From contig QZKF01000070.1 of the NCBI GenBank assembly GCA_003599455.1, forward strand, positions 1 through 44,849: a stretch of 44,849 bases of DNA, in the 5' to 3' direction. Of the stretch, positions 33,489-40,788 are shown piece after piece (positions within the stretch are counted from its first letter, which is position 1; each line of letters begins with the position of its first letter). The DNA comes from Comamonadaceae bacterium (GTDB lineage: Bacteria > Pseudomonadota > Gammaproteobacteria > Burkholderiales > Burkholderiaceae_C). The notes below the pieces were generated by a model that saw nothing but the letters and a program-made list of their open reading frames with translations, was not told the DNA's origin and did no database searches. A program made the translations under genes and the position numbers.

Positions 33489-34183
33489 AGGTGAGCATCC
33501 ATGCAGGGCTACTGAACGAGCGCAAGCCCGAGAACGTGATGGCGTCGGTCGACATCGCGTACCAGAAGAAGGAGGCGCTAGCGGACTACTTGATTGCATC
33601 GACGGTGCGGCAGGAGGGCGAGCGCAAGCCGCAGGTGCTGACGAACTACCCGCGCTGGTCGGGAAGCCTTTGGGACCTCGCGGCGCGAGCCTTGGCACGG
33701 AGCATCTACGGCGAAGCCAAGGTGCCGCCCTCCGCCACGCCAGACAAGCGGTGCGCCTACGCCACCCGGCTGTGCGCCGTCATCGAGCACCACACGAAGG
33801 ATGAGCGGTCCCAATTGCTCGGGCACGCGGAGCTGTGGCAGCAAGGCCCTGCACGCGGCGTCTACACCGTCGCGCTGGAAGAGGACATCCTGGGAAAGCG
33901 AGAGGCCCGCTTCGAGTACGGCGCCAAGCGTCTGGATGCGCTGGACCTCGTGATGCGCGGCCTGTGCTGGGCCCTGTTCCAGCAAGACACACCGGGGCCA
34001 CGACCCAAGCTGATTCTCCCCACTTGCATTCGCGTGGCCGACGAGGACCGCTTCGATGTGGCGTCGCTGGCTGAACCTGCACGCTCCGGTTTCGCGCGGT
34101 ATCTGGCCGCGACGCGTCCCACTGTCGCCCCGACCGAGTGGGCAGCAGCCAAGGACTACGTGCAGTTCCTGATGGAGGCATGA
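33482..34183 (+). CDS. Uncharacterised protein coupled to the transposase
   Basis: 233 residues from ATG 33482 (MLKVSIHAGLLNERKPENVM). Alpha-helical, soluble, with no recognised domain. It contains VLTNYPRWSGSLWDLAARAL and CAVIEHHTKDERSQLLGHAE. It overlaps the gene before it by 7 bp and ends 2 bp before the transposase start (or overlaps it as ATGA if ATG 34180 is used). The tight chain suggests a conserved transposition module rather than passive cargo. A search of IS1595 neighbourhoods would show whether it travels with this transposase type. Confidence 0.6.
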   Translation: MLKVSIHAGLLNERKPENVMASVDIAYQKKEALADYLIASTVRQEGERKPQVLTNYPRWSGSLWDLAARALARSIYGEAKVPPSATPDKRCAYATRLCAVIEHHTKDERSQLLGHAELWQQGPARGVYTVALEEDILGKREARFEYGAKRLDALDLVMRGLCWALFQQDTPGPRPKLILPTCIRVADEDRFDVASLAEPARSGFARYLAATRPTVAPTEWAAAKDYVQFLMEA

Positions 34184-34185
34184 GG

Positions 34186-35421
34186 ATGAGCGCTGCCCCC
34201 GTCAACGACCCGAACATGCGCAAGCTGTTCCCCCTGCGCCAGCGCACCGGTACAGCGGCCTTCCACCTGTCGCGCAATGCCGTGGGGATGGGATTCGACG
34301 ACCTGAACCTGCTCACGGAGCGCCAGGCGGTGATGCTGCTTGCCGAAGCGCAGTGGGGCTCCACGACCTACATGCCATGCCCCCACTGCGGCACGTTGGA
34401 CAAGCACTACTGGTCAGGCAAGGAGCGGCGATGGAAGTGCAAATGCTGCGACAAGCGCTTCTCGGTCACGTCCGGCACACCGTACGCAGACCACAAGCTC
34501 CCGCTGACCAAGCTCATCAAGATGGTCTTCACGTGGATTAACGGCGCCAGTGGCAAGCCAGCGCTGCAGCTGCGCCGGGACTGGAACGTGGCGTATCCGA
34601 CCGCGTTCACGCTAGCGCACAAGCTCCGGGAGGGATTGCTCCGTGGCTTCAACGTGGGCGTGCTCGCCGGCGTGCATGAGATGGATGGCGCGGACATGAA
34701 TGGCCGTCGCTACCGGGAAAAGCGCAATCGCCCGCAAGGTGGCGGAGGGGGCCCGAAGCCCACGGTGCCGGCGCACCTGCTCAAGCCCAAGGTCGACCCT
34801 GAGACCGGCGAAATCATGGGACCTCCCAAGCCACCGAAGTACGACAAGAAGGCACGCATGCCGCTGGACCGTCGGCTGCTTCTCGTGATTCGGCAGCGCA
34901 GCGTCTCAAAGGGCAAGGGCGCGGTGGCGACTCGCGTGGCGGTGGCGTTGAGTGAGTCGACCGCCACGGTGACGACGATGGCATCGCGCTTCGCGTCGTC
35001 GGAGTCCGCAATCATGTCGGACGAGGACCCATCGTATGCCTCGTTCTCGCGCCTGTTCGCAGAGCACAGGACGGTGAACCACAGCAAGGCCTTCAGCATG
35101 CCTGGGGGTGTGAGCAACAACCAAGCGGAGAGCTTCAACTGGCGGATGCGGCGCCTGGTCGAGGGCATCTATCTCGGCCCCTCGAACAAGTACCTCGCCG
35201 ACTACGCGGCAGAAGCTGCTTGGCGCGAAGACACGCGCAGGCTTTCTACGGGCAAGAAGCTTCGGCACATCCTGGGCGTGACGCTGCGGGTGGGGCTGTC
35301 GGAATGGTGGCGGGGATACACGCACGGGCACCACCGTGATGTCGAACTGCTTGTCGAGGGAGAGCAGACGGCGAACACACGTGGGCGGAAGAAAGGGTGG
35401 AAGCCCAAACCACCCCGCTGA
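34186..35421 (+). CDS. IS1595-family (ISXO2-like) DDE transposase
   Basis: 411 residues from ATG 34186 (GGAGG 8 bp upstream; ATG 34180, overlapping the previous stop, is possible). N-terminal zinc ribbon Cys65-Cys68 / Cys85-Cys88 (YMPCPHCGTLDKHYW; WKCKCCDKRF) and a helical SGTPYADHKLPLTKLIKM block are as in ISXO2 proteins. The catalytic core shows Asp167 (HEMDGADMNG), Asp279 (IMSDEDPSYASF), the RTVNHSKAFS strand and Glu315 (SNNQAESFNWRMRRL), then the YLADYAAEAAWREDTRR helix. A Pro/Gly-rich insert (about 180-222) after the first Asp is longer than usual. No frameshift or stop, so it may be active. Confidence 0.88.
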   Translation: MSAAPVNDPNMRKLFPLRQRTGTAAFHLSRNAVGMGFDDLNLLTERQAVMLLAEAQWGSTTYMPCPHCGTLDKHYWSGKERRWKCKCCDKRFSVTSGTPYADHKLPLTKLIKMVFTWINGASGKPALQLRRDWNVAYPTAFTLAHKLREGLLRGFNVGVLAGVHEMDGADMNGRRYREKRNRPQGGGGGPKPTVPAHLLKPKVDPETGEIMGPPKPPKYDKKARMPLDRRLLLVIRQRSVSKGKGAVATRVAVALSESTATVTTMASRFASSESAIMSDEDPSYASFSRLFAEHRTVNHSKAFSMPGGVSNNQAESFNWRMRRLVEGIYLGPSNKYLADYAAEAAWREDTRRLSTGKKLRHILGVTLRVGLSEWWRGYTHGHHRDVELLVEGEQTANTRGRKKGWKPKPPR

Positions 35422-35457
35422 CAGGTACGGCCGCCACTACTCAAAGGGAAACACGAA

Positions 35458-36033
35458 ATGGTTTCGAACTCGTCTACGCCGTACGTGCCTGCGTCAAAGC
35501 CTCGCAGCGCAGACGTCGTGTTGTACCTGGACCTGGATGGCGTCGTCCACCACGAAGCCGTGCTGTGGGACCCGCGCCGTGGCATCTCGATGAGCTCAGT
35601 GCTAGCGCCGGGCCGCGTGTTGTTCGAATGGGTGCACTACCTTGAAGAGGCGCTGGCTCCGTACCCGGCAGTTGCGCTGGTCCTGAGCAGCACCTGGTGC
35701 GTGCGGCCCGGATACGCGAAGACGCTCAAACGGTTGCCTGAAGGCCTGCGGTCAAGGTTCATCGGCGGCACTTTCCACCGGCGTGTGCATGGTGCAGACC
35801 CGTGGAACCGTGCCGACTTTCGAGGGTCCGCGCGAGGCATGCAGATTTGGGCGGACGTGGAGCGGCGCAAGCCGCGCGCCTGGCTCGCGTTGGACGATGA
35901 CCTCGAAGGGTGGCCAGAGTGCGCGCGAGACAACCTGGTGGCGTGCGACGGCTCGACGGGGTTGTCCGATGCGAGCGTGCGGATGGAGTTGGGAGAGAAG
36001 CTGCGGCGCTGTCATGCAGCGTTGGGCCGGTGA
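35458..36033 (+). CDS. HAD-like protein (HAD_SAK_2 type)
   Basis: 191 residues. Starts with a disordered Ser/Pro stretch, then VVLYLDLDGVVHHEAVLWDP with the two Asp of the HAD nucleophile motif, LVLSSTWCVRPGYAKTLKRL as motif II, and WLALDDDLEGWPECARDNLV as the acidic motif IV. This pattern matches the HAD domain found in RNA-repair ('Swiss army knife') proteins and in many stand-alone proteins of mobile regions. It lies 36 bp after the transposase and is probably cotranscribed. The phosphatase substrate is unknown; end processing of nucleic acids is a possibility. Confidence 0.7.
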   Translation: MVSNSSTPYVPASKPRSADVVLYLDLDGVVHHEAVLWDPRRGISMSSVLAPGRVLFEWVHYLEEALAPYPAVALVLSSTWCVRPGYAKTLKRLPEGLRSRFIGGTFHRRVHGADPWNRADFRGSARGMQIWADVERRKPRAWLALDDDLEGWPECARDNLVACDGSTGLSDASVRMELGEKLRRCHAALGR

Positions 36034-36193
36034 ACCCACTGTTCCACTCGCGAAGGGTTTCGGATTGAGCCTCCAGCGTCTATTTGCACGCATGAGAAGA
36101 AGCGAGCAAAGGCTCATCCATGGTCATGCGTGCGACTTCTCAATGCACTGCTATTGCTATACCAAGAAGGACCAATTAACTGCCAACCCATCT

Positions 36194-36802
36194 ATGGAAA
36201 CCACTATCAACTTTCTTACCAAGGCGCTCTCCTTCCGACTGCTGCTATTGGTTCTCTTTGGAGCCACGTCAACGGTTGTCGCTTGGACAACAAAACTGCA
36301 GGGCTCGCCAGGCGTCTCTCCCCGTCAAGGGGACTTTCTACTCGCGGAACTTCTAGTTCTTCTCATTGTGATGCTTGTGTCCATCTGGGTAGAAGGGCGC
36401 CTAAAGTCACGCTCACGCCAACTACTGCTGTACGTCAGTGGAGGCGTCTTGTTCGAACTTTTTCTTGTGACCTTTTTGCTCATGGTCCTCTTGGTGCCCG
36501 GGGCTGAAGCAACTCTGCAACTCGACTGGACCATTCACGAGGGTGCAGACGCAACCGCAAAGACTAAGGACCTGAGTTTCACAGCACTGGCACTGGGCGC
36601 CACCATGGGAGGAATTGCTGTTGTGAGAGCTGCATTGGACTACGTTCTTCTGCAGAAGGCACAAGAGCGATTTCGAGGCGGGCCGAGGCGACTTGTGCTT
36701 GGAGGCCTCGCGCTTCGAGGGCGCAAGTTTTGGAGGAACTTAGGGAGGAAGAAACTGCCAGAGCGTGAGCCTGCCGCGAATCCGCCAGTTCCTTCCACGT
36801 GA
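36194..36802 (+). CDS. Multi-pass membrane protein, unknown function
   Basis: 202 residues from ATG 36194 (METTINFLTKALSFRLLLLV). Three to four hydrophobic segments: FRLLLLVLFGATSTVVAW, FLLAELLVLLIVMLVSIWV, LLLYVSGGVLFELFLVTFLL MVLLV and a moderately hydrophobic FTALALGATMGGIAVVRAAL. The tail is very basic (RRLVLGGLALRGRKFWRNLG RKK). No family recognised. An ATG at 36143 in the same frame is an alternative start; the ribosome-binding site is weak for both. GC is lower than in the transposase operon, so it may have a separate origin. Confidence 0.6.
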   Translation: METTINFLTKALSFRLLLLVLFGATSTVVAWTTKLQGSPGVSPRQGDFLLAELLVLLIVMLVSIWVEGRLKSRSRQLLLYVSGGVLFELFLVTFLLMVLLVPGAEATLQLDWTIHEGADATAKTKDLSFTALALGATMGGIAVVRAALDYVLLQKAQERFRGGPRRLVLGGLALRGRKFWRNLGRKKLPEREPAANPPVPST

Positions 36803-36807
36803 TTTGT

Positions 36808-36838
36808 GCGGCGTCCCCCTGGGACGCCGCCTTTTATT
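36808..36838 (+). terminator. Rho-independent terminator after the membrane-protein gene
   Basis: Ten-bp stem GCGGCGTCCC-CCT-GGGACGCCGC (36808-36830) followed by CTTTTATTT. Starts 5 bp after the stop codon. Confidence 0.88.
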
Positions 36839-36918
36839 TGTTGTAGGTTGCTCTGAGGACAGACCGAGAGAGAGGCAACTTGCAAGGAAAATAAAGAAGT
36901 CTTCTTAGCCGAGGTTGT

Positions 36919-37227
36919 CTATGCAGAGGCTCCCCGAAAGCCGCCAATGCCGCTTGGGTCCAGCTCCGGGTCGAACTGCCGAATCGTCTCGAACAGCGCC
37001 GTGCGCTCCGCCTCGAGTTGGCGAATGCGCTCAACGACTTGGGCCTTCTCTGCATCAGTCAATTCCCGGCGGATGCGACGGCGCCGCCCCTTCACCACCG
37101 ACCCTGACCCCGACACGGCCTCCGACCCCGACTGCAGCCGCCCCAGCTCTTGATTCACGGTAGCCAGGCTCGTTGCCAAGTACGTTAACGTCGATTGCTT
37201 GCGGTACCGCGTCCTGATGAGTGCCAT
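36919..37227 (-). CDS. Small coiled-coil protein at the right transposon end
   Basis: 102 residues from ATG 37227 (MALIRTRYRKQSTLTYLATS). A Ser/Gly/basic middle (SGSGSVVKGRRRRIRRELT) is followed by a heptad-like helix (AEKAQVVERIRQLEAERTAL FETIRQFD). Its ATG overlaps the stop of the upstream gene (TGATG), so it is translationally coupled to it. Function unknown; DNA binding is suggested by the RRRRIRR patch. Confidence 0.6.
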   Translation of the reverse strand: MALIRTRYRKQSTLTYLATSLATVNQELGRLQSGSEAVSGSGSVVKGRRRRIRRELTDAEKAQVVERIRQLEAERTALFETIRQFDPELDPSGIGGFRGASA

Positions 37228-37799
37228 CAGACGGACTCCGACTCGCCAGCTTCGTGCGCAGCTTGTGCAACTTCGTGAAGAGCGCCCAGGCTCACTGCGT
37301 TGCGATTCACGAGGCACCAGACGGCGACGCCGTTGGCCTCCAACCCGATTTGCCCCAGCCGCTCGAGCTTGCCAGCTTGGCGCAAGTGCTTCAGCCTGCG
37401 TAGAACGCTGTGCCGGATGTCGCGCAGGTCCTGCAGCGAGAAGTCCTTCGAAAAGCTGGTGCTCGCCACAATCCGGTCGATGAATTCGTTGGTGGTGACC
37501 CCTTTCGGGTAAGCCTCTTCAAGGGTGGCCATGAGCAGCTCGGAGAGGCTGCCCCGCTTGCCGTAGCGCTCCCACGGTCGAATGGTGATGGGTGGGTCGC
37601 AGCCTTCGGGGAGCCGGACCTTCGCCGCGACCAACTCGATTGCGGCAATTTTCTTTTCGAGATTGGTCTCCTTTAGCCGCAGGGCCACCAAGCCCTCGCG
37701 GACCTTCTCAAGCTTGCCACGCAGAGCGGCCAATTCATTCACGAGCCACTTGGCTTCCGGCGAAGCCCGGCGCCGAACACGGACGTAGTCGACGCTCAT
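37227..37799 (-). CDS. Coiled-coil / winged-helix-like protein at the right transposon end
   Basis: 190 residues (MSVDYVRVRRRASPEAKWLV). The N-terminal half is a long amphipathic helix (NELAALRGKLEKVREGLVAL RLKETNLEKKIAAIEL), the C-terminal half resembles a winged helix (SLSELLMATLEEAYPKGVTT NEFIDRIV ... LRDIRHSVLRRLKHLRQAGK LERLG). It is the gene nearest the right inverted repeat (157 bp) and is read away from it. This position fits a repressor or an end-binding accessory protein of transposition, but no homology supports that. Confidence 0.6.
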   Translation of the reverse strand: MSVDYVRVRRRASPEAKWLVNELAALRGKLEKVREGLVALRLKETNLEKKIAAIELVAAKVRLPEGCDPPITIRPWERYGKRGSLSELLMATLEEAYPKGVTTNEFIDRIVASTSFSKDFSLQDLRDIRHSVLRRLKHLRQAGKLERLGQIGLEANGVAVWCLVNRNAVSLGALHEVAQAAHEAGESESV

Positions 37800-37955
37800 G
37801 CGGCGCCTCGCGAAGAAGAGGGCCGCTTACGGTGGCACCGACGGTGTTGATGGGTCACGAATTGCTCCTGTTGGGACGTCATCCCTAGTGAAGCAAATCG
37901 TGAGGCCCAAATGAAGCTAGATTTCGCGCTAACTCCCCGGTTAGCGGTTACTCAG
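37800..37955. promoter_or_regulatory. Subterminal right end with repeated GTTAGC motifs
   Basis: Contains the promoter of the two minus-strand genes and, next to the inverted repeat, GCTAAC-TCCCCG-GTTAGC (37928-37945) followed by GGTTA (37946-37950). GAGTTAGC also occurs at the left end. These are candidate internal transposase-binding sites. Confidence 0.5.
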
Positions 37956-37977
37956 GGCCATCAGCTTGATAACACCC
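37956..37977 (-). repeat. Right terminal inverted repeat
   Basis: Reverse complement identical over 22 bp to 14841-14862. Immediately followed by the second TTGGCTGT. Confidence 0.9.
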
Positions 37978-37985
37978 TTGGCTGT
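37978..37985. repeat. Right copy of the 8-bp target-site duplication
   Basis: TTGGCTGT, equal to 14833-14840. Removing the element and one copy rejoins the terminator tail TTTTTC-T to GGGGAAGCCGGCG, giving the predicted empty site. Confidence 0.9.
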
Positions 37986-38086
37986 GGGGAAGCCGGCGCG
38001 GCGGTGTCCTACACCGTTGCGGCCCGGCATCCCCTAATGTCGGGGTGGGGCGACTCAGCGGCACCCACAACCCATCAGGAGATCGC

Positions 38087-38539
38087 ATGGACAACATTTA
38101 CGAAGCGTTGAGGGAGAGCCACGAACTCCAGCGCACACTGTGCCGCCAACTGGTGCGCATCAAGCCGGACGACCCTCGCGCGCTGGAGGTTTACCGCGCG
38201 CTGCGCATCGAGCTGGCGGCCCATGCCGCGGCCGAGGAGCGGTTCCTGTACGCGCCCATCCTGCTGGACGACCTGGGTCTCAAGCCGTCGCGGCACGCCC
38301 TGTCCGAGCACCACGAGATCGACGAATGCGTCGAAGCGCTGGGCAAGGCACGCAAGCAGCCCGAGGTCTGGCCGGAGCGCGCCAAAAAGCTGTCGCACGA
38401 GGTGCACCACCACCTCAAGGAGGAAGAGAGCAAGTTCTTCCAGCTGTCCGGCAAGATCCTGAGCGAACGTCAGAAGAGCAGCCTGGCGGGCAAGTACCGG
38501 CGCGATCTGCGGCGCATGCGGCGGGTGATGGCCGAGTGA
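38087..38539 (+). CDS. Hemerythrin-like (HHE) domain protein
   Basis: 150 residues from ATG 38087 (MDNIYEALRESHELQRTLCR), with AGGAG before it. Iron-ligand pattern of HHE proteins: H in ESHELQR, H..E in ELAAHAAAEERFLY, H in LSEHHEIDE, and H...H..E in HEVHHHLKEEESKFF. Such proteins bind a di-iron site and have been linked to oxygen or nitrosative stress sensing. It is the first core gene to the right of the transposon; originally it would have followed the amino-acid-binding protein gene. Confidence 0.85.
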   Translation: MDNIYEALRESHELQRTLCRQLVRIKPDDPRALEVYRALRIELAAHAAAEERFLYAPILLDDLGLKPSRHALSEHHEIDECVEALGKARKQPEVWPERAKKLSHEVHHHLKEEESKFFQLSGKILSERQKSSLAGKYRRDLRRMRRVMAE

Positions 38540-38572
38540 CGGCGACCAGGGCTGGCTGCCGCGGAAATGAAA

Positions 38573-38592
38573 AACGGGCCGTGAGGCCCGTT
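38573..38592. terminator. Bidirectional terminator between hemerythrin gene and tRNA-Ser
   Basis: AACGGGCC-GTGA-GGCCCGTT. On the minus strand it is followed by a run of five T, so it probably ends the tRNA transcript; on the plus strand CTTGTT follows, which is weaker. Confidence 0.75.
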
Positions 38593-38605
38593 CTTGTTGC
38601 TGTCC

Positions 38606-38695
<90 letters not shown>

Positions 38696-38730
38696 GCGAA
38701 GCCTGCGATTGTAGCAGCCCCGCTGTGTGC

Positions 38731-39123
38731 TCAGGCGGCCGGGCTGCCGTCCGCCGTCTTGTGCCAGGCATGCTGTTGCAGCACCTCCAGCGTCACGTGC
38801 TGCAGCGTGGCGGCGTTGGTGCACTCCAGCACCACGGGCGGCGCCACGCCCGCGCGCAGGGCTTCGAGCCAGCGCTGCACGCAGACGCACCAGCGGTCAC
38901 CCGGCTTGAGCCCGGCAAAGCGCCACTCGGGGCGGGGGGTGCTCAGGTCGTTGCCGTGCTCACGCGAAAAGTCGAGAAAGGCCGCGGTGACGCGCGAGCA
39001 CACCACGTGGGTGCCGTGGTCGTCCGGGCCGGTCTCGCAGCAACCGTCCCGGTAGAAGCCCGTCAGCGGGTCGTAGGAGCAGGGCAGCAGTTCGCCGCCG
39101 AGGACGTTGCGCGCGAGGGTCAT
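38731..39123 (-). CDS. DUF2237 family protein
   Basis: 130 residues. LARNVLGGELLPCSYDPLTG FYRDGCC and WRFAGLKPGDRWCVCVQRWL are the DUF2237 signature, including conserved Cys residues. The family is widespread in bacteria and has no assigned activity. The Cys/His content suggests metal or redox chemistry, which is inference. It may be cotranscribed with the SPFH/NfeD pair, 30 bp upstream of it on the same strand. Confidence 0.85.
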   Translation of the reverse strand: MTLARNVLGGELLPCSYDPLTGFYRDGCCETGPDDHGTHVVCSRVTAAFLDFSREHGNDLSTPRPEWRFAGLKPGDRWCVCVQRWLEALRAGVAPPVVLECTNAATLQHVTLEVLQQHAWHKTADGSPAA

Positions 39124-39153
39124 GGTGGGCTCGAAAAGATAGGGCGGGTGGGC

Positions 39154-40068
39154 TCAGGCGCCTTTGCCGGTGCCGACCATCTTCATGGCCGAGGCGATCA
39201 GCGCGGACACCTCGCTCATGTTGCCGGGCACGATGAGTGTGGTGGTGGCGTCGGCGGCCACCTTGCTGTAGGCGTCCACGGCGCGCTCGGCCACCTTCAA
39301 CTGCACCGCCTCTTGGCCGCCGGGCTGGCGGATGGCCGCCGCGACGCGCTCGATCGCCTGCGCCGTGGCGTCGGCCACCGCGGTGATGGCCGCGGCCTCA
39401 CCCTGGGCGTTGTTGATGGCGGCCTGCTTCTCGCCTTCGGAGCGCGCAATGAAGGCTTCGCGCTCGCCGGTGGCGATGTTGATCTGCTCCTGGCGGCGGC
39501 CTTCGGAGGCCGCGATCAGCGCGCGCTTCTCGCGTTCGGCGGTGATCTGCGCCTGCATCGCCAGCAGGATCTCCTTGGGCGGCGTGAGGTCCTTGATCTC
39601 GTAGCGCAGCACCTTCACGCCCCAGTTCAACGCGGCTTCGTCGATGGCGTGCACCACCTGCGCGTTGATGATGTCGCGCTCCTCGAAGGTCTTGTCGAGC
39701 TCGAGCTTGCCGATCACCGAGCGCAGCGAGGTCTGGGCGAGCTGGGTCACGGCCACGATGTAGTTGGACGAACCGTAGCTCGCGCGCATCGGGTCGGTGA
39801 CCTGGAAATACAGGATGCCGTCGACCTGCAGCTGGGTGTTGTCGCGCGTGATGCAGACCTGGCTGGGCACGTCCAGCGGGATTTCCTTCAGGCTGTGCTT
39901 GTAGGCCACCTTGTCGATGAAGGGCACGAGGAAGTTCAGACCGGGCGCCAGCGACGAGTTGTATTTGCCCAGGCGCTCCACCACCCAGGCGTTCTGCTGG
40001 GGCACCACCTTGACGGAGCGGGTGATGAAGATGGCGGCGATGACGACGAGCAGGATGGCGATTTCCAT
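39154..40068 (-). CDS. SPFH/band 7 (stomatin/prohibitin-like, QmcA-type) membrane protein
   Basis: 304 residues. One N-terminal membrane anchor (MEIAILLVVIAAIFITRSVK), then the band 7 domain (VPQQNAWVVERLGKYNSSLA PGLNFLVPFIDKV ... AYKHSLKEIPLDVPSQVCIT RDN) and a coiled coil (MQAQITAEREKRALIAASEG RR). Length and sequence match QmcA/YbbK. Such proteins form ring-like membrane scaffolds and act with NfeD partners; the NfeD gene is 75 bp upstream on the same strand, the usual pairing. Confidence 0.9.
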   Translation of the reverse strand: MEIAILLVVIAAIFITRSVKVVPQQNAWVVERLGKYNSSLAPGLNFLVPFIDKVAYKHSLKEIPLDVPSQVCITRDNTQLQVDGILYFQVTDPMRASYGSSNYIVAVTQLAQTSLRSVIGKLELDKTFEERDIINAQVVHAIDEAALNWGVKVLRYEIKDLTPPKEILLAMQAQITAEREKRALIAASEGRRQEQINIATGEREAFIARSEGEKQAAINNAQGEAAAITAVADATAQAIERVAAAIRQPGGQEAVQLKVAERAVDAYSKVAADATTTLIVPGNMSEVSALIASAMKMVGTGKGA

Positions 40069-40143
40069 GGCGAAGGGGCTTTCGGAAAGGTTTCGGAATG
40101 GGTGAGGTTAGCGCACGCAGGTTTCAGGCCAGCGCCGCAGGCT

Positions 40144-40569
40144 TCACACCTTGTCGACCAGCAGCCGGTTGCCCACCAGTTCGGCCACGCGGTAGCTGCC
40201 CGGCGTGGGGGCGTTGCCCGGGCGCTGGATCACGGTCCACTGGGCGCCGCGGTACTTCACGCTGGCGGTGCCGTCGCTGTGCCACTCGTCGATCTGCAGC
40301 ACCTCGCCCACGTCCAGGTTGACGCTGCGCAGCGAGCGCACCGAAGGGTCGCCCGCGCGGCGCTTCTTGATGAGGTACCAGCCGACCACCGAGGCCGAAC
40401 CGACCAGCGCCGCCACGATGAGCTGCAGCGTGGTGCCGGCGCCCGCATGCGCCGCCAGCGCCGCGGCGGTCATGCCGACGGCCAGCATGAGCAGGTAGAA
40501 GGTGCCCGTGAACAGCTCGATCGCCACCGCCGTGCCCGCCAGCAGCCACCACAAGGTTGAATCCGACAT
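40144..40569 (-). CDS. NfeD-like membrane protein
   Basis: 141 residues. Two to three membrane helices (LWWLLAGTAVAIELFTGTFY LLMLAVGMTAAALAAH; LIVAALVGSASVVGWYLIKK) followed by a C-terminal OB-fold domain (VNLDVGEVLQIDEWHSDGTA SVKYRGAQWTVI), the short NfeD (YbbJ) form lacking the protease domain. Works with the downstream SPFH protein in membrane quality control. The 219 bp upstream (40570-40788) contain no gene and carry divergent promoters with the decarboxylase. Confidence 0.88.
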   Translation of the reverse strand: MSDSTLWWLLAGTAVAIELFTGTFYLLMLAVGMTAAALAAHAGAGTTLQLIVAALVGSASVVGWYLIKKRRAGDPSVRSLRSVNLDVGEVLQIDEWHSDGTASVKYRGAQWTVIQRPGNAPTPGSYRVAELVGNRLLVDKV

Positions 40570-40788
40570 GCATGCTCCTGTCTACTGAACGAAATGGGCC
40601 GGTAGCGACCCAACCGGCATCCACCGGGTGGTGAATGTCTGGCCTGCGCCACATTCTGCGACAAAAGCCCGGCGCGTTCCGCAGGGTGCCACGCGATTTC
40701 CGTACACTTCGCGCCTGCTTTGCCACCGTCGGGCCCCGTGCCGCCGGTGCCTTTTCCCCGTGGCCGGTTCGTGCGGCTGGAGAACACC

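Larger units (their letters stand above)
14841..37977. mobile_element. 23.1-kb IS1595-type transposon carrying defence/stress cargo
   Basis: Limits are set by a perfect 22-bp terminal inverted repeat and an 8-bp target duplication. The interior holds one intact ISXO2/IS1595-like transposase near the right end and about 25 cargo genes. IS1595-family elements are known to duplicate 8 bp and some carry passenger genes, so transposase, repeats and duplication agree. The left two-thirds has visibly lower GC and weaker third-position bias than the flanking core genes. The transposase sits about 2.6 kb from the right end, so the cargo lies mostly to its left. An element this large from this family is unusual. 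Confidence 0.85.
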
